Assembly (NCBI GenBank): GCA_942491935.1
Contig: CALOCZ010000068.1
Location: 248,001-312,000, forward strand
Reading direction: 5' to 3'
Source of the DNA: JAGTVG01 sp942491935
GTDB lineage: Bacteria > Bacteroidota > Bacteroidia > Cytophagales > Cyclobacteriaceae
Length of the DNA: 64,000 nucleotides
Made by a program: the position numbers and the translations under genes
Shown: positions 61,986-64,000 of the stretch, piece after piece
Numbering within the stretch: the first letter of the stretch is position 1
Layout of the letters: each line of letters begins with the position of its first letter
The notes under the pieces: model-generated
Databases searched by the model: none
What the model was told of the DNA's origin: nothing
What the model saw: only the letters and a program-made list of their open reading frames with translations

Positions 61986-64000
61986 TCAATCATCGGGGAA
62001 GCCTGGTGCATTTTTTTCAGGTGCTCCATCCCATCCGGCGGCCATCATGGCTACTGCGTATAGTAAGCCTCCATTTCCAGGCAAATAGGGACATGGACCT
62101 CCCGTGCAGACACCTCTTTCGTCATAAAAATTTTTAGTTCCTGCATCTTTTAAAAGTGCATCAATGGCGAGGTTTGGTTCACCTAAACGTGCTGCTGCCA
62201 TTGCTGTCCATGGGAAATCCCAACCCCAGCAACGTTCCCAGTCCCAGTATTCCCAAACTTTTAAAAGTGTTTGGTGAGCAATTTCCACATCCACATTTTT
62301 TTGTGGAGGAAGCATACCAAAAACTCCTACAGGATCAGGGTGTTCCCAGGCCCTCTTTGTATAGGTGTCTTTCCATTCTGCTGAGTGTACAAAAACACCG
62401 CTATCAACCGGCAATGGGGCAAGATTATTTACGATTTCATCCCAATACGGATTACGTTCCAAACCCATTCTCTCTCTCCAAACCTGAGCTTGATTAAGTC
62501 CCCAGGTCCAATATGCCAGGTCAAAAACGGCGTCCTTGGTAAATCCTTGTTCACTGGGAGGCATTACTGGATCCAGATGATAAACACCATCTTTATCGCG
62601 CACTGGGTAATCAGCCATATGTTTGGCTGTACCATCAATTATATCGGCCCATTTTTCAAGCGTCCTACGCGTGGGATGTAATCGATATTCCAGTTCAGCA
62701 AAAAAGATCGGGTGAGGCTGCTTCCAGATTAAAACCTGATTACCCTCCCATGGAGCTGAGCGTCCGCCAGGGCTTGCTGATTTCTGCCATTTAAGACCTT
62801 CGTAACCCAACTGTTTGGCCAGTGCACGAGCTGTTGGAATGAAACGTTGATAGATAGTCAAAGCACTATCGGCTATTTCCCATCGATCCCACAAAGCATA
62901 ATGGGCGGTGTGCCACCAGATCATTTCCATATGGAATTGTCCCCGCCATGGACCAATACCCATAAGCCCTCCTTCAGCAGGAGGAAAACTTCCAGCCGAC
63001 TGTACAGCGGTTTGATATTGTGACAGTACAATCCTTCGTTCAAGTTCCTTCCATCTTGGATCTTTGCTTTCTGACAGATCGATGGCTCCTCCACTTTGCC
63101 AAAATTTCGGCCAGTGAAGTTCACAAGCTTTTGAAGTTTCTGCAAAATCCGGGATACTTCCTTTAGTTGACACATTTGAAAAAGAACATGTAAATTCAAG
63201 GGATCCCACTCCCTTGGTCTCTAATTGCCATGCATTTGTATTATCTTCTGAAAGTGGTTTCAACTTGCTTCCGGCACTCCATGCTAAAGATGTAAAGTAG
63301 GTAGTAGAATCAACTTTACGTTCGAAATCAGCGCGACGACCGTCCTGTTTTTCATCAATACGGACCGTATTATGTTTGATGTTTTGCTCAAAATCTCCAA
63401 CCCACGGTTCGTGAAGCTCTAAGTTAGGATACGGAAAATCAATGGCAACTGCGAGTTCTCCATTTCCCAAAAGAGGCGATTCAATCTGTACAGAAACCAT
63501 ATCTTCTCCGGGGTTTACACAGGTTGTTATCTGAACAGGTTGGCTGTTTATCTTAAAATTTGATTTTAACAAGCCAGTCCACAAATCCAGTGATCGGGAT
63601 AAACCCTTAATATCCTCCGGAGTCAGTTCCATTCCATTGGCCTTCACAAGTCGTATCCGGCCCAGGTTAAGAATATGAGGATTATTGAACATGTATTGGC
63701 GAATAGTAGATGTTCCCTCAGGAAAAATATCAGGCCCGGTATTGCGCCCTTTCTGGAATGTCCCAGTCTGAGGAATCTGATCCGGTGTTACACCTTCTGG
63801 TAGCGGAAAAGAATGCCAGCCCCAATGAGACATGGTATTGCCTCCAAATGTCTGAAGCCCTGTACCATCCACATTGAAGCAAAACTCGCCATTACCAAGA
63901 GGAATTTGTCCTTCCAGATCATTCCACTTGATATTATGCCGGGTAACCAGAGCATGGCGGTCAATTGGTTTCAATTGAATATCTCTATTGCATTGAATGT
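61986..64000 (-). CDS. GH65-like six-hairpin glycoside hydrolase, N-terminus beyond window edge
   Basis: At least 671 codons of an (alpha/alpha)6-barrel carbohydrate-active enzyme. The opening IDRHALVTRHNIKWNDLEGQ and IPLGNGEFCFNVDGTGLQTF match Bacteroidota proteins related to GH65. Later blocks include WWHTAHYALWDRWEIAD, APWEGNQVLIWKQPHPIFFAELEYR and CWGWDFPWTAMAAARLGEP. A TTG at 63974 is possible, but the frame stays open to base 64000 and includes IQCNRDIQ just before. This looks like the lipobox of a surface lipoprotein whose signal peptide lies off the window. No susC/susD pair is visible on this side; the substrate is unknown. Confidence 0.78.
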   Translation of the reverse strand, partial: IQCNRDIQLKPIDRHALVTRHNIKWNDLEGQIPLGNGEFCFNVDGTGLQTFGGNTMSHWGWHSFPLPEGVTPDQIPQTGTFQKGRNTGPDIFPEGTSTIRQYMFNNPHILNLGRIRLVKANGMELTPEDIKGLSRSLDLWTGLLKSNFKINSQPVQITTCVNPGEDMVSVQIESPLLGNGELAVAIDFPYPNLELHEPWVGDFEQNIKHNTVRIDEKQDGRRADFERKVDSTTYFTSLAWSAGSKLKPLSEDNTNAWQLETKGVGSLEFTCSFSNVSTKGSIPDFAETSKACELHWPKFWQSGGAIDLSESKDPRWKELERRIVLSQYQTAVQSAGSFPPAEGGLMGIGPWRGQFHMEMIWWHTAHYALWDRWEIADSALTIYQRFIPTARALAKQLGYEGLKWQKSASPGGRSAPWEGNQVLIWKQPHPIFFAELEYRLHPTRRTLEKWADIIDGTAKHMADYPVRDKDGVYHLDPVMPPSEQGFTKDAVFDLAYWTWGLNQAQVWRERMGLERNPYWDEIVNNLAPLPVDSGVFVHSAEWKDTYTKRAWEHPDPVGVFGMLPPQKNVDVEIAHQTLLKVWEYWDWERCWGWDFPWTAMAAARLGEPNLAIDALLKDAGTKNFYDERGVCTGGPCPYLPGNGGLLYAVAMMAAGWDGAPEKNAPGFPDD

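Noticed and set aside
1..64000. CRISPR arrays, rRNA operons, intact insertion sequences or prophage
   Set aside because: No regularly spaced repeats, rRNA sequence, transposase or phage structural genes were seen on either strand.

Overview
This window is a chromosomal segment of a low-GC member of the Bacteroidota. The evidence is gene content: SprA/Sov of the type IX secretion system, PorG-like DUF6089 proteins, DUF4292, DUF4837, the uppS-bamA-ompH-ompH block and two TonB paralogs. Promoters have the Bacteroidota -7 element TAnnTTTG, Shine-Dalgarno sequences are absent, and TTG starts are frequent. A ComA-like phosphosulfolactate synthase and the order tatA-gatA-mltD-DUF4837-ruvA-sprA-gcvH-vanZ-tonB suggest a Cytophagales-like relative; that placement is inference.

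Layout. 1-1.7 kb: UDP-sugar genes (UDP-glucuronate decarboxylase, cut by the window edge, and ugd). 1.8-3.3 kb: rpsU-xerC-hpf. 3.4-7.6 kb: metK (convergent), a crotonase, a polysaccharide flippase and dut. 7.7-16.4 kb: a same-strand run for envelope and housekeeping functions (TPR protein, DUF4292 lipoprotein, EnvC-like protein, tatA, gatA, mltD, DUF4837 lipoprotein, ruvA). 16.5-23.6 kb: sprA. 23.7-26.3 kb: gcvH, vanZ-like gene and two tandem TonB genes. 26.3-30.3 kb: yicC-pdxJ divergent from yqeY, cvpA, pabA and a CBS protein. 30.4-36.9 kb: two PorG-like genes, uppS, bamA and two Skp/OmpH genes, an outer-membrane biogenesis block. 37-47.3 kb: ldcA, chromate transporter, TapB-like protein, aspS, tadA, sod, uvrB, aroE and DUF368. 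47.3-49.5 kb: phosphosulfolactate synthase plus a TPR protein. 49.7-54.5 kb: a capsule/EPS export set (GT4, rfbC, wza, wzc). 54.7-55.9 kb: hflX.

From 56 kb to the right edge the character changes. There is a tRNA-Arg(CCU) preceded by a truncated copy of itself interrupted by a 36-bp GC-rich palindrome, and a 12-bp echo of the tRNA 3' end 142 bp downstream. Two remnants of class III adenylate-cyclase genes flank an intact cyclase-TolB-TPR gene. Orphan enzymes (PIG-L deacetylase, SnoaL-like, DinB-like) and a GH65-like glycosidase running off the edge complete the region. It looks like a flexible accessory island.

Six single-base frame disruptions lie inside otherwise conserved genes: sprA twice, pdxJ once, the TPR gene at 49.4 kb once, and rfbC twice with opposite sign. 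Most fall in homopolymers, and each is repaired by adding or removing one base. The simplest reading is residual sequencing error, so these genes are annotated here at full length with the disruption noted. I see no CRISPR array, rRNA, intact insertion sequence or phage in the window. The strongest candidates for something undescribed are the interrupted tRNA-Arg duplication and the cyclase family around it.
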